The position numbers were made by a program, and so were the translations under genes. Below are positions 44,659 through 54,082 of a DNA stretch of 64,000 bases, in pieces. Below the pieces are notes generated by a model. It worked only from the letters and a program-made list of their open reading frames with translations, was not told the DNA's origin and searched no databases. The stretch is from Kaiparowitsia implicata GSE-PSE-MK54-09C (GTDB lineage Bacteria > Cyanobacteriota > Cyanobacteriia > Elainellales > Elainellaceae), in the NCBI GenBank assembly GCA_019359435.1, contig JAHHHI010000055.1, positions 1 to 64,000 on the forward strand, given 5' to 3'. The first letter of the stretch is position 1; each line of letters opens with the position of its first letter.

Positions 44659-46068
44659 CTAGCGGCCCTGAAATGCTTCATTGAAGCGCCGCGTGACCGG
44701 CTCTAGCAAAAATGTGAGAATTGAGCGCTGGCGCGTCACCAGCTCTGCAGTGCCCACCATGCCCGGCAACAGCGCGACCTCCTGTCCATAGACGACCACG
44801 TTCGACTGCGCCAGCCGCACCCGAGCAATGTAAACCGGCCCCAGCTCTCGATCGGCGATCGCACTCGGGCTAAGCTGCATCACCTCGCCCTCTAGCGTGC
44901 CAAATTCCTGAAAGGGAAAGGCCGCCAGCTTCACCTTGGCGCGCATCCCCGGTGCAACAAACCCAATATCGCGATTCCGCACCTTGGCTTCTAAAATTAA
45001 GCCGCCGTCATCGGGCAAAATTGTCAGCAGTTCTTTGCCCGGTTGCAGAGTGCCCTCCGCAGCGCTGACTTGAAGGTTATAGACAACGCCATCGATCGGG
45101 GCACGCAGGCTATCTTGATCTTGCTGAGTGGTGGCCTGCGCCAGTTGCCCATCAATGTTAGTCAGCTCTTCGCGACGCTGGTTTAGCTGGGTCAAGATCT
45201 CGGCTTGGCGCTCAGAACTCAGGCGATTGGCAGCATCTTGAGCGATAGCGTAGGCGCTTTCCACTTGGCGGATGGCCTGTTGCTGGGCAATGATGTCTTG
45301 CTCAAGCGAAGCAACCTGATCTTGCGCCTGGTTGAGGCGATCGCGCGCTTCGAGATAATCAAACCGGGGAATGGCTCCGGTGGCTGGGTCGGCGAGCGAT
45401 CGCAACCCCTGCTCTCGCTGGTCTGCGGTGCCTAACGCCAGCCGCGCACTCGCCAGATTTTCTTGCAGACGGGCCAGCCGGGCTTGGGCTTCGGCAATGG
45501 CTGCGCCTTGGCGCGTCACTTCAGTTAGCGCTGCGGTTTGTCGGGTGTCAAATTCCCGCCGCCGCGCAGTTAACAATTGTGATTGCAGCGTGTCATCCGC
45601 TAAGTCTGTGTCATTGCGCTCGGCCTCTAACCGGGCAATATCCTGGCGGATCAGCGTTGCGGTTTCGGCTAGCTGCTCAATTCCCGCCTGAGAAACAGCG
45701 GCATCTTGCTCAATGAGCAAATCGCCTTGCTGCACGCGATCGCCCTCTTGCACCAGCACCCGTCGAATCGTGCCCGCACTCAGCGCCTGCACCGGCCTCA
45801 CCTGTTGATTCACCGCCAGCTCACCGGGGGCGATCGCTACTTCATCAATTTTGCTCAAGGCGGCCCAGGCGATGGTGCTCACCACCACTGCCGTCAGGCT
45901 GCCCGCCAGCAACCGCAGGTATAGCGGGGGCAAGGCCTGCACCGCTTTGCCCAATTCGTAGGAGAGATGGTCGTCAGCCGTTGCAAACTGCAACCGAGTT
46001 TGTCGGGCTTGCGCCGGGGAGGCTACAGGAACCGACGACGAGGAGGGGGCATGGGGCAAGTGGGTCAT
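44659..46068 (-). CDS. HlyD-family membrane fusion protein
   Basis: 469 residues. A cytoplasmic N-terminus (about 1-50) leads to one membrane helix (LRLLAGSLTAVVVSTIAWAALS). Then come a lipoyl half-motif (AGTIRRVLVQEGDRVQQGDLLIEQDAA), a long coiled coil of about 200 residues, the second lipoyl half (LRAPIDGVVYNLQVSAAEGTLQPGKELLTILP) and a beta-barrel domain. Such adaptors bridge inner-membrane ABC transporters and an outer-membrane channel, mostly for protein or peptide secretion. No ABC partner is adjacent; the RTX protein at 13996 is a possible cargo of such a system but is 28 kb away. Family call firm, partner unknown. Confidence 0.9.
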   Translation of the reverse strand: MTHLPHAPSSSSVPVASPAQARQTRLQFATADDHLSYELGKAVQALPPLYLRLLAGSLTAVVVSTIAWAALSKIDEVAIAPGELAVNQQVRPVQALSAGTIRRVLVQEGDRVQQGDLLIEQDAAVSQAGIEQLAETATLIRQDIARLEAERNDTDLADDTLQSQLLTARRREFDTRQTAALTEVTRQGAAIAEAQARLARLQENLASARLALGTADQREQGLRSLADPATGAIPRFDYLEARDRLNQAQDQVASLEQDIIAQQQAIRQVESAYAIAQDAANRLSSERQAEILTQLNQRREELTNIDGQLAQATTQQDQDSLRAPIDGVVYNLQVSAAEGTLQPGKELLTILPDDGGLILEAKVRNRDIGFVAPGMRAKVKLAAFPFQEFGTLEGEVMQLSPSAIADRELGPVYIARVRLAQSNVVVYGQEVALLPGMVGTAELVTRQRSILTFLLEPVTRRFNEAFQGR

Positions 46069-46172
46069 GGGATGGCACTAGCGCTACTCTGTTAGCATAA
46101 GGTTTAGTGATATGATTTCTGTTTTGCGACTATTTTTCGCGCAATGACACACCCTTACCGACGAGGTCAAGA

Positions 46173-46358
46173 ATGGCTAAACGCCGCAACCTGAAGAAAG
46201 AAAAAGCACTCCGCAACTTAGAGTATGCCCGCAAGTTTCGTAAGCGCAGCAGCACCGGCCGGGGCGGGTTCCGTAGAGGCCGTCCGGGTGGCATGGGCGC
46301 TCAAGGAGACGATAACGAGCAGGAAAACAACAGCAACAATGAAGGCGCAGCAGATTAA
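46173..46358 (+). CDS. Small basic cyanobacterial protein
   Basis: 61 residues with a GAGGT sequence 9 bases before the ATG. The N-terminal half is strongly basic (KRRNLKKEKALRN, ARKFRKRSS), then a Gly/Arg stretch (GRGGFRRGRPGG) and an acidic Asn-rich tail. The basic half and Gly/Arg part resemble RNA-binding or ribosome-associated proteins, but I do not recognise a named family. No membrane segment. Divergent from the HlyD gene. Confidence 0.6.
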   Translation: MAKRRNLKKEKALRNLEYARKFRKRSSTGRGGFRRGRPGGMGAQGDDNEQENNSNNEGAAD

Positions 46359-46562
46359 GCGGGTGCTGCAAGGTTAATCGGTGCGGTAATCAGGTGCAGC
46401 TACGGGGTTCGCTAGAAAACGAACCTGCTGATTGGGGTTTCTCCCGTTAGGAGACGCTGCACGGTGGCTAAATCTGTCTGAAGGACAAACGATGCTGCTC
46501 AACCCTCGGCACACTGGGCGCGGACTGGGCAGCAGACTGGGACATCATTCACCCGCAGACTC

Positions 46563-47663
46563 CTAACCCAGCACCGTAGTCGCGGCAGGCACTCCCACAT
46601 GGCGCAACTGCTGATCCACAGTTTCTGCGAGGTCTAATCCAGCCTGAAGCGCGGCTTCAATGCCCTGCCCCCAGCTCCAGTCGCCGCTGCAAGCCAGCGG
46701 CAACGGCAAGGCCGAAGCCAGCGGGGCAGTCTTGAGGGGCGATCGCACCAGCGCATAGCGCCAGCGGTGTGTTTGCAACTCCTGGGCATCCTCCAGCCAA
46801 GTTATGGGAGTTCCCTCTGGCCCAAGCTGTTGTGCCGCCTGGTGCAGCAAGTGTTGCCCCACTGCTTTCAAATCAGCCGCGTCTAGATAGGCCTCGGCAA
46901 ACGCCGCACTGCTTTGCACAATCACGGCTGGAATCTTAGATTCCAGCCGTTTTGTGTGTTCTAGGCTAACCCACAACAGGTCGCTAGGCGGTGCCACCGC
47001 AACACTCGTCCAAGGCAGTTGCGCGGCCACTGGGTAATAGTGAGCGTCATAGGCGGCGATCGCCGTAATACACGGGGCATAGTCCACCGACTGCAGCGAA
47101 GTCAACAGCGAGGCGGGCATCCCCTCTGCCACTAGGGGATGCAGCAGTTCCACGGCTTGCAGCGTGGGAATGGTTAGGGCTACCGCCGATGCCGTAAGCG
47201 CCGGGGTGGAAGCAGCGGAGGGGGCGATCGCCTCTAGGCCAATCTGCCAAAGTCCGGCGTCGGGCTGCAGCGTGATGGCTCGCTGTCCTCGGCAGATCTC
47301 TAACCCCTGGCTCAACGCTTTGGCGATCGCCGTCATGCCCTCGGGTGCCACATAGCGCGCGGGAGAATTTACGCTAGGACGCAGCCTCCCCTTGATTAAG
47401 TCATAGGGAGTGCCTGTCCAGGGCTGCACAATGCCGCGCGTGAGCAGTGTCGTGAGCCATTGCTCAGTTAGCGGCCCCTGTGCCTCCAAGCACCGCGCCC
47501 CATGGTCGGCACAGGTGCCTGCAAGCCGCCGCGTGGCCACCCGCCCCCCCAATCCCCGAGATTTTTCGACCAAAACCACGGAGTATCCCGTCTGCTGCAG
47601 CAATTGTCCACACAGCAGTCCTGTAAGGCCAGCGCCGATGATTGCAATGTCAGGAGAGGGCAT
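46563..47663 (-). CDS. FAD-dependent amine oxidase/renalase-like oxidoreductase
   Basis: 366 residues. The N-terminal dinucleotide-binding motif is IAIIGAGLTGLLCGQLLQQTGYSVVLVEKSRGLGGRVATRRL, followed by DHGARCLEAQGP, the layout of renalase-like and amine-oxidase-type flavoproteins. A C-terminal FAD segment appears as CSGDWSWGQGIEAALQAGLDLAE. Electron donor and substrate cannot be read. It converges on the small basic gene at 46173 and precedes the tocopherol genes by 150 bp on the same strand, so a role linked to quinone or isoprenoid redox chemistry is possible but unsupported. Confidence 0.85.
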   Translation of the reverse strand: MPSPDIAIIGAGLTGLLCGQLLQQTGYSVVLVEKSRGLGGRVATRRLAGTCADHGARCLEAQGPLTEQWLTTLLTRGIVQPWTGTPYDLIKGRLRPSVNSPARYVAPEGMTAIAKALSQGLEICRGQRAITLQPDAGLWQIGLEAIAPSAASTPALTASAVALTIPTLQAVELLHPLVAEGMPASLLTSLQSVDYAPCITAIAAYDAHYYPVAAQLPWTSVAVAPPSDLLWVSLEHTKRLESKIPAVIVQSSAAFAEAYLDAADLKAVGQHLLHQAAQQLGPEGTPITWLEDAQELQTHRWRYALVRSPLKTAPLASALPLPLACSGDWSWGQGIEAALQAGLDLAETVDQQLRHVGVPAATTVLG

Positions 47664-47822
47664 GGGGCTGATCCAGAAATAGAGAGGCTAAACAGACGCG
47701 GCCAGGGATATGGATCGTGGGTCATCAACAGACCACACGGGCAAACAGGACGGTGCGCCTCGCAGGGCAGAACGACAGACCCTTCCTGGCCCTCGCGACC
47801 GCTTTTTTTCCTTGCCTGCGCC

Positions 47823-48803
47823 TCAACGCCCTAGCCAACACGCCAAGGGAAAGAGCAGGTATTCCAGAAAAAAGAGCTTCCAAATGAATTGGTAAAAGCG
47901 GGCGATCGCCCGTCTATCTTGCAGATCGACCGTGCGGCTTTGCAGCCACAGGGCCGCCAGCGCCAGCCCTTGAGAGAGCACAAGCACAATCGCGTTGACC
48001 TGGGGCAACACCAGCGCGGCTAGTATCATCCCCAGATAGCAGGCCGTGAGCACCCATCGGGCCAGGTTAAAGACGGCGCGTGCCCCCAGCCGCAGGGTAA
48101 AGGTGCGGATATGGTAGCGGCGATCGCCCTCCAGATCGGGAATGTCCTTAAAAATGGCGATCGCAAAGGTGAACACCAGCACAAACAGCGTCAGCGCCCA
48201 CACCGGGGCAGAAATGCGGGCCGGGTCGCCCAACCGCTGCTGAAAGTGGAGAAACAGCCCCAGGTTTACAATCACGCCCCGCACCGTAAAAATGCACAGC
48301 GACGCCCACACGGGAAATCGCTTCAGGCGAATTGGTGGCAGAGAATAGGCGGTGCCAATCAGCACGCTGATCCATACCGTAGCCGCTAGGTATGGCCCCT
48401 GGGTCATTGAGAGCCCTAGCGCCATCAGCAGGGCGATCGCCACAATCATCTGAGCTTGCCGCCGCGAATATTCCCCCGCCGCAAGGGGCAGATGGGGCTT
48501 ATTGATGCGGTCAATAGCCACATCTTCGAGCTGGTTTAGCCCCACGATATAAACGTTGCCGCCGAGGCAGGCCAGCAACGCGGGCAGCGTTAGCCCTAAG
48601 GGGGGAGGAGCGGTGCGATCGCCCAATGACCACGCTATCCAAAACAAGCCCAACACGCTCAGAGTGGTGCCAATGATGGTGTGCGGTCGCGAAAACTTCC
48701 AAAAAAAATAGAGCCAGGGCAGGTGCTTGCTGACCCAGCGCATCCTCGGGTTCGGCAGGTTGCTAGAAGCAGAGGGTGTTTCAGTCGAATCCGTCCGGCT
48801 CAT
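47823..48803 (-). CDS. hpt: Homogentisate phytyltransferase (UbiA family)
   Basis: 326 residues of the UbiA prenyltransferase family, eight or nine membrane helices. First Asp-rich motif: NQLEDVAIDRINKPHLPLAAGE; second: DIPDLEGDRRYHIRTFTLRLG. The sequences KFSRPHTIIGTTLSVLGLF and GTAYSLPPIRLKRFP are the wording of homogentisate phytyltransferase, not of chlorophyll synthase. The enzyme joins phytyl diphosphate to homogentisate to make MPBQ, the committed step of tocopherol synthesis. A gamma-tocopherol methyltransferase gene starts about 200 bp away on the same strand, which supports the call. Confidence 0.93.
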   Translation of the reverse strand: MSRTDSTETPSASSNLPNPRMRWVSKHLPWLYFFWKFSRPHTIIGTTLSVLGLFWIAWSLGDRTAPPPLGLTLPALLACLGGNVYIVGLNQLEDVAIDRINKPHLPLAAGEYSRRQAQMIVAIALLMALGLSMTQGPYLAATVWISVLIGTAYSLPPIRLKRFPVWASLCIFTVRGVIVNLGLFLHFQQRLGDPARISAPVWALTLFVLVFTFAIAIFKDIPDLEGDRRYHIRTFTLRLGARAVFNLARWVLTACYLGMILAALVLPQVNAIVLVLSQGLALAALWLQSRTVDLQDRRAIARFYQFIWKLFFLEYLLFPLACWLGR

Positions 48804-49001
48804 GAAGGGTTACATCAATCCAATCGTGACAAGCATGACAAGAGATAACAGGCAGACTAGAGACCCTGACACCACAGCAACGGAAGGTTGCGGAAGACAG
48901 GGTATGGGGGAGCGTTTGGCTGCGCCAAGGTTCCCAAACGTTACCAGAAGACCAGCCCCGTCTCAACCTACCAGACCAGAGTCCCTGCAAAACCAGCCCT
49001 A

Positions 49002-49847
49002 TCAGGATGATTTTTGGCCGCAGAGCAGCCCAAACCGCACCAGCCCGCTGCGGTAGCCGCGCTGCATTAAGCCCAGAGACAGAGCCGCCTGGATGGTGGT
49101 TTTGCCCGCGCGCAGCAGCCCCACCACCGCCTGGGGGGTGAGCGCCGAGCCAATCACCACATCCCAAAAGGGGGCAACCGCCGTTGACCAGTCCGCGGTG
49201 CGCAGCTGCTGAAAATTGAGGGATTGGGCGATCGCCTCATAGTCCGGTAGCGACACCACAAACGGCAGACAGTAGACACGATAAATCTTGTCTAAGAGCG
49301 CTTGCTCATCGGCAGAGAGCGGGGTGTCTGGCGTGGTGGGACGGTGACACCACGTCGCCATCAACAGCAGGCCCCCCGGCTTCAGCACGCGATGGCACTC
49401 GCTGAGAAACTGGCGCTTGTCAGGCATATGTTCGCCGCTTTCCAGCGTCCACACTAGGTCGAACGACGCATCGTCAAACGGCATCTGTAGTGCATCGGCC
49501 ACTAAAAACTGCGCCGATACCCCAGCCACCTCAGCGCGCTCGGTCGCACGATTCGCCTGCACTGGACTTAGAGTAATGCCCGTGGCCCTAGCTCCAAACC
49601 GCTCCGCCAGATATAGCGAACTGCCGCCGATGCCGCACCCCACATCTAAAATTTCATGAGCCTGCTCCACACCACCCCAGGCCAACAACTCATCAATCAA
49701 ATCAATCTGAGCTTGGCGGCGCTCTTTCTTCTGAGAGCCATCGGCACCATAATAGCCATGGTGCATGTGCTCACCCCAAATGTCTTCCCACAGGGTCGAA
49801 GACTGGTCGTAAAACTGCCGGATTTTTTCCTGTAGCGAAACTGTCAT
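49002..49847 (-). CDS. Gamma-tocopherol methyltransferase-like protein
   Basis: 281 residues, class I SAM-dependent methyltransferase. Motif I is ILDVGCGIGGSSLYLAERFGARATGITLSP, with VADALQMPFDDASFDLVWTLESGEHMPDK and the C-terminal HRVLKPGGLLLMATWCHRPTT. The N-terminus (IRQFYDQSSTLWEDIWGEHMHHGYY) and the PDK-type motif match the plant and cyanobacterial VTE4 group, which methylates gamma- to alpha-tocopherol. Related enzymes (MPBQ or sarcosine methyltransferases) share these motifs, so the exact substrate is a good inference, strengthened by HPT next door. The two may be one transcript; the gap is about 200 bp. Confidence 0.85.
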   Translation of the reverse strand: MTVSLQEKIRQFYDQSSTLWEDIWGEHMHHGYYGADGSQKKERRQAQIDLIDELLAWGGVEQAHEILDVGCGIGGSSLYLAERFGARATGITLSPVQANRATERAEVAGVSAQFLVADALQMPFDDASFDLVWTLESGEHMPDKRQFLSECHRVLKPGGLLLMATWCHRPTTPDTPLSADEQALLDKIYRVYCLPFVVSLPDYEAIAQSLNFQQLRTADWSTAVAPFWDVVIGSALTPQAVVGLLRAGKTTIQAALSLGLMQRGYRSGLVRFGLLCGQKSS

Positions 49848-50433
49848 TGCGTAGGCTAAGTCTCAAATAAAGGGGGTTAGGATTACAGCCACGAGGGCCA
49901 TGCCCTCCAGAATACTGGCTGACCCGATCTTGTGCATGGCCCAGAGTGACTAGAGCCTCCTAGTCGTTATGGGTTTGACCGAATTCAGGCTCATCTGTCT
50001 GAGCCGATCGTCCCAGGATTTATCAGGTGCCTATGGCCAAGCTCTTGAACGCTTTTCAAAAGAATTAAGGATTTTGACGTCAAGATTTCAGGTGGTGCGG
50101 GTTCTGTTCACACAATCCAACCGTCTTAACCTCTAGGGCGTGTCATCAATTCCAACCAAAAGCCTTATGCTATCAGCGTTGCCACGCCCGACCTAAAAAC
50201 CAGGCTAGGAGCTGTGACTGTTGATTTCTGGGATATCAGAGGCTAATTGATGACAGCCCCTAGAATCCTGATCGATGGAGACCGTCTACAGAGTCTGTCC
50301 TGCCAAGAGTCTGCGGAGTCTCCTACCCGCAGGCGTGCTTCCTCCCCTTACGCCTCTAGAGCATCCCAATTGGGGTGCACCGCACCGATGAGTCAAACTG
50401 CCAACATACTTCTATGGTTGAGCTAAGCGCACT
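49848..50433. other. Divergent intergenic region with MITE
   Basis: Between the reverse methyltransferase start and the forward ktrB start. Holds the 125-bp MITE (50136-50260). An 18-bp near-palindrome GCATCCCAATTGGGGTGC at 50361-50378, about 60 bp before ktrB, may be an operator. No gene. Confidence 0.5.
50136..50260. mobile_element. MITE, 125 bp, copy 2
   Basis: Same length and ends as the copy at 27651 (GGGCGTGTCATCAATT ... AATTGATGACAGCCCC), TA on both sides (50134-50135, 50261-50262), and about a dozen differences inside. It lies in the region upstream of ktrB and the tocopherol methyltransferase gene. Confidence 0.85.
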
Positions 50434-51768
50434 ATGACCGTTTCTCGGACGATTTGCTTGGGCTTTTTGGCCGTGATAGCAGTAGGCACACTGCTGCTGT
50501 TGCTTCCCTTTACCCACACCGACGGCAGTTGGGGCGGGTTGGTCACAGCCCTGTTTACTGCCACATCTGCGGTCTGTGTAACGGGGTTAATTGTGGTAGA
50601 TACGGGCTCTTATTTCACCCATTGGGGTCAGATGGTGATTCTGACGCTGATTCAGGTGGGTGGGCTGGGATATATGACGGCTACTACGTTTTTGCTGCTG
50701 CTGCTCGGGCGGCGATTTGGCCTACGAGATAAGATTGCGCTGCAGCAATCACTTGACACGAAGGGAATGTCAGGAGTCTTGTCGTTGGTGCAGTCGATCA
50801 TTGCGATGACGCTGATTTTTGAGCTGTCGGGGGCCTTTGCTCTGACGGCTCTGTTTGCGCCGCAGGTGGGCTTCGATCGAGCCGTATGGTTTGGCGTATT
50901 TCACAGCATTAGCGCGTTTAACAATGCCGGGTTTTCGCTTTTCTCAGACAGCATGGTAGGCTATGCCACCTCATTGCCGATGAATATTGTGATTCCCACG
51001 TTGGTGATCATGGGCGGCATTGGCTATCAGGTCATTATGGAGCTGTATATGTGGATGCGCGATCGCCTCACAGGCTGCACCGAATGCATTGTGTTTCCGC
51101 TCAATTTCAAGATCGTCGTCAGCACTACAATTGCCCTGCTGGTGTTCGGCACGCTGGCCTTTTTCCTGGTGGAGTATCACAACCCCAACACCCTGGGCTC
51201 TGCTAATTTTGGCGGGCAACTGCTAATGGCGTGGTTTTTGTCCGTCATACCACGGACAGCTGGATTTAACTCAATCGACTATGGGCAGATGACCACGGCA
51301 GGACTCTTCCTCACCATCGCCTTTATGTTTGTGGGAGCCAGCCCTGGCAGCACGGGAGGCGGGCTTAAAACCACGACTGTGCGGGTTCTCTTTAGTGCAA
51401 CAAAAGCAGTATTGCAGGGAAAGGAAGAGGTGTTGTGCTATCGCCGCAAAATTCCAACACAGCTGATTTTGAAGGCGGTGGGTGTAGTGTTTGGCTCAAT
51501 GACGGCTGTGGTAATCAGCACTATCTTCATTTCGATTAGTGACCCAGAGCTCGACTTCATCAAAATTCTGTTCGAGGCGGTGTCGGCCTTTGCAACGGTG
51601 GGGCTATCAACCGGCATCACCGCTAGTGTCTCCACCACAGCAAAGCTGATTTTGATTGGAACCATGTATGTGGGGCGGGTTGGCGTGCTGATGCTGATGT
51701 CTGCAATTCTAGGAGACTCTGAACCCTCGTCGGTGAACTATCCCGAGGAAAACCTGCTGGTGGGCTAG
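50434..51768 (+). CDS. ktrB: Potassium uptake protein KtrB (TrkH/NtpJ family)
   Basis: 444 residues, hydrophobic throughout, built from four membrane-pore-membrane units. The selectivity-filter positions are visible as TSAVCVTGLIVVDTG, FNNAGFSLF, PRTAGFNSID and FATVGLSTGIT, each holding the central Gly. KtrB is the sodium-coupled potassium channel of cyanobacteria, important in osmotic shock; it works with the KtrA regulator, not seen here. There is one non-canonical filter (AVCVTGL). Ends about 140 bp before the converging photolyase gene. Confidence 0.92.
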   Translation: MTVSRTICLGFLAVIAVGTLLLLLPFTHTDGSWGGLVTALFTATSAVCVTGLIVVDTGSYFTHWGQMVILTLIQVGGLGYMTATTFLLLLLGRRFGLRDKIALQQSLDTKGMSGVLSLVQSIIAMTLIFELSGAFALTALFAPQVGFDRAVWFGVFHSISAFNNAGFSLFSDSMVGYATSLPMNIVIPTLVIMGGIGYQVIMELYMWMRDRLTGCTECIVFPLNFKIVVSTTIALLVFGTLAFFLVEYHNPNTLGSANFGGQLLMAWFLSVIPRTAGFNSIDYGQMTTAGLFLTIAFMFVGASPGSTGGGLKTTTVRVLFSATKAVLQGKEEVLCYRRKIPTQLILKAVGVVFGSMTAVVISTIFISISDPELDFIKILFEAVSAFATVGLSTGITASVSTTAKLILIGTMYVGRVGVLMLMSAILGDSEPSSVNYPEENLLVG

Positions 51769-51862
51769 CAGGGCGGCATGAATATACCCTGAATTGGGAT
51801 TCGAGATAAGCTAAAACCCTGTCAACCTGAGCTGACGCTAACTCAAACTAGAGTGGATTTAG

Positions 51863-51912
51863 GAGCTGAGCTGAGCTGAGCTGAGCTGAGCCGAGCCGAG
51901 CCGAGCCGAGCT
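51863..51912. repeat. Pentamer microsatellite GAGCT/GAGCC
   Basis: Ten uninterrupted pentamers: five GAGCT, four GAGCC and one GAGCT. Its right end touches the stop codon of the reverse photolyase gene (51911-51913). A 5-base unit would change the reading frame if the tract reached into the gene, which it just avoids. Confidence 0.9.
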
Positions 51913-53422
51913 AAGTCTGCCCTTGACGATGCCAAGATTGGGCTCGCTGGCGAATTTCGGCTAGTTCTTCTGGCGCCATTTTGTCCAAGTTTTTGAGGAT
52001 GAAGCTCATTCGCCCCTGCTGACTCAGCACGCTGCGGTGGCGGTCGAGAAAATCCCAATAGAAGAAATTAAAGGGGCAAGCGTCGTCGCCCGTGCGCTGG
52101 TCAGGTGTGTAGCGGCAGCCTTTGCAGTAGTCACTCATGCGCTTGATGTAGTTAGCCGAGGCGGCATAGGGCTTAGAGGCGAGAATGCCGCCATCGGCAA
52201 AGAGGCCCATGCCAATCACGTTGGGCTGCATCACCCAGTCATAGGCGTCGATGAAGGCGGCATGGAACCAGCTTTCGACCTCTTGGGGGTTGAGCCCAGC
52301 GATTAGGGCGAAGTTGGCAAGAATCATCAGCCGCTGGATATGGTGGGCATAGCTGGTGCGCTCGACCTGGCTAAGCACTTGGTGGAGGCAGTTCATCTCG
52401 GCCTGGCTGGCATCCCAGAAAAAGGATGGCAAGGGCTGTTGGTGATCAAAAAAGTTGCGCTGGGGGTAGTCGTCATCGACATGGTGGTATAGCCCAAACA
52501 TATATTCGCGCCAGCCCAGCACCTGCCGGATAAAGCCCTCAACGCTGCTGAGGTTAAGCTCGTGCGCATGGCAAGCGTGTTCAACGGCTTCAATCACTTC
52601 CATGGGATGCAGCAGGCCCAGATTTAGGTAGGGCGACAGCAGCGCGTGCCACAGGGTGTTTTCACCGGTCACCATGGCGTCTTGATAGGGGCCAAAGGTG
52701 GGCAGGCGGGTCTTAAGGAAGTGGTCAAGCACTTGGAGGGCGTGCGATCGCTCCACGCCCCAGTGAAACGAATCCAGATCTCCATAGGTCGAAAAATTGC
52801 CTTGTTCGACCCAATCCATTACCTCTCGGGTGATGGCGTCGGGTTGAAACCAGAGGGGGGATGGGGTGTCGAGCTTGCCCTTGGGCGGCTTGCGGTTGTC
52901 TTTATCAAAATTCCACTGCCCACCGGCAGGCTGTTTGCCCTCCATCAGCACGTCAAACTGCTTTCGCCCTTCACGATAGAAATACTCCATCAGTAGGGTT
53001 TTGCGGCCAGAGGCCCATTGCTCAAAGTCTGCGCTAGACCAGAGAAAGTGATTGTTGGGCAGCAGGGTCAGTTTGCACGGCAAGTCTAACGCCTGGAGCA
53101 GGGTCAGAAACGGGCGATCGCCCGGCTGCATCACCCGCAGTTCCGTAATGCCTTGAGTCTTTACCCACTGCCGAAGCGGTGTTGCAAAGTCTGCGGCACG
53201 CTCGTAGGTCACAGGCCAGTCTGCGTCTCGCAATTCCTGCGCAAAGTGGCGCATAGCCGACCATACCAGTACAAGCTTCTGGCGGTGGTAGGGCCGCTGC
53301 TGAACCCACTGGCGCGACTCAATCAAAATCACAGGCGTATTCGCCCGCTCATTAGCACAGTGTTGCAGGGCTGCCTGCTGATGGTTAAGCTGGTCGCCCA
53401 GCACCCAAATGCCTACAGTCAT
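51911..53422 (-). CDS. Cryptochrome/photolyase, iron-sulfur (FeS-BCP) family
   Basis: 503 residues of the PF04244 family (prokaryotic 6-4 photolyase/CryPro group). The N-terminus is WVLGDQLNHQQAALQ, then WSAMRHFAQELRDADWPV. The C-terminal catalytic domain carries WREYMFGLYHH, HIQRLMILANFALIAGL and, near the end, the iron-sulfur ligands Cys-Lys-Gly-Cys in YCKGCRYTPDQRTGDDACPFNFFYWDF. Such enzymes bind FAD plus a lumazine-type antenna and a 4Fe-4S cluster and repair UV damage, mainly 6-4 photoproducts. Length is normal for the family. No neighbouring repair genes. Confidence 0.93.
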   Translation of the reverse strand: MTVGIWVLGDQLNHQQAALQHCANERANTPVILIESRQWVQQRPYHRQKLVLVWSAMRHFAQELRDADWPVTYERAADFATPLRQWVKTQGITELRVMQPGDRPFLTLLQALDLPCKLTLLPNNHFLWSSADFEQWASGRKTLLMEYFYREGRKQFDVLMEGKQPAGGQWNFDKDNRKPPKGKLDTPSPLWFQPDAITREVMDWVEQGNFSTYGDLDSFHWGVERSHALQVLDHFLKTRLPTFGPYQDAMVTGENTLWHALLSPYLNLGLLHPMEVIEAVEHACHAHELNLSSVEGFIRQVLGWREYMFGLYHHVDDDYPQRNFFDHQQPLPSFFWDASQAEMNCLHQVLSQVERTSYAHHIQRLMILANFALIAGLNPQEVESWFHAAFIDAYDWVMQPNVIGMGLFADGGILASKPYAASANYIKRMSDYCKGCRYTPDQRTGDDACPFNFFYWDFLDRHRSVLSQQGRMSFILKNLDKMAPEELAEIRQRAQSWHRQGQT

Positions 53423-53594
53423 GAAGGGGGAGTTAGGAGAGAGTGGACGGCGATCGCTTCACAGGGGCTCAGGGGACTCGCTAGAACATAGCGAACCGTC
53501 TGACTGGGGTGCAACTTTTTGGAGTACGACTTTTTGGGGTTCAACGTTGCTCAACCCGCGACAGTCTCCTGGTGGAAACTTAACCTGTAGATCT

Positions 53595-53975
53595 CTAGTC
53601 AGGCTTGCTAGAGTCGAGGGTTGATGGATCAACCGATTGAGCGGGCGTGCCTTTGATCAGCAGTTGAATCGCCAATCCCACGAGGCCCAACGCGGCGATC
53701 GCAAACGAAAAGGTCGCCAGGGCGCTAATGCCCGTCACCAACGTGCGCACCAGCACAGACAGCCGCAGCGCCAACACATTGTCTGACACCAAAGGTTTGG
53801 CGACAAAGGTGGCATGGATGGAGAGGGTCATGGCATAGGCCGCAACGGCGATCGCCCCAGAAATGGCAGATCCGATTAGACAGCGGAGAGGCGTGGGGGC
53901 ATTGTTATCGGTCGCGGAGGCTTGAGGTGCCGTGGGGGTGACCTCTGCACCGGGGGTAGAGTTAGGATTCACCAT
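53595..53975 (-). CDS. DUF3082 membrane protein
   Basis: 126 residues. A Thr/Pro/Ala-rich N-terminus (about 1-30) leads into two membrane helices (CLIGSAISGAIAVAAYAMTLS and LVTGISALATFSFAIAALGLVGLAIQLLI), separated by a short loop FVAKPLVSDNVLALRLSVLVRT. This wording fits the cyanobacterial/chloroplast DUF3082 family. Function unknown. Its neighbours (photolyase, ispE) give no hint. Confidence 0.85.
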   Translation of the reverse strand: MVNPNSTPGAEVTPTAPQASATDNNAPTPLRCLIGSAISGAIAVAAYAMTLSIHATFVAKPLVSDNVLALRLSVLVRTLVTGISALATFSFAIAALGLVGLAIQLLIKGTPAQSVDPSTLDSSKPD

Positions 53976-54082
53976 AAGGGTTGAGTAAACCTGTAAGAGA
54001 GAACCTGAATTCGGTCGGGTATTTCTTTCACGCTATCATCCTTCAGGAAAAACGGTGAAGCCCAGCGCGGTAGGTTTTGCGC

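Noticed and set aside
47823-48803. Chlorophyll synthase ChlG
   Set aside because: The NQLEDVAIDRINKPHLP motif and the neighbouring methyltransferase fit homogentisate phytyltransferase better.
51863-51912. CRISPR array
   Set aside because: Uninterrupted 5-base units with no spacers.
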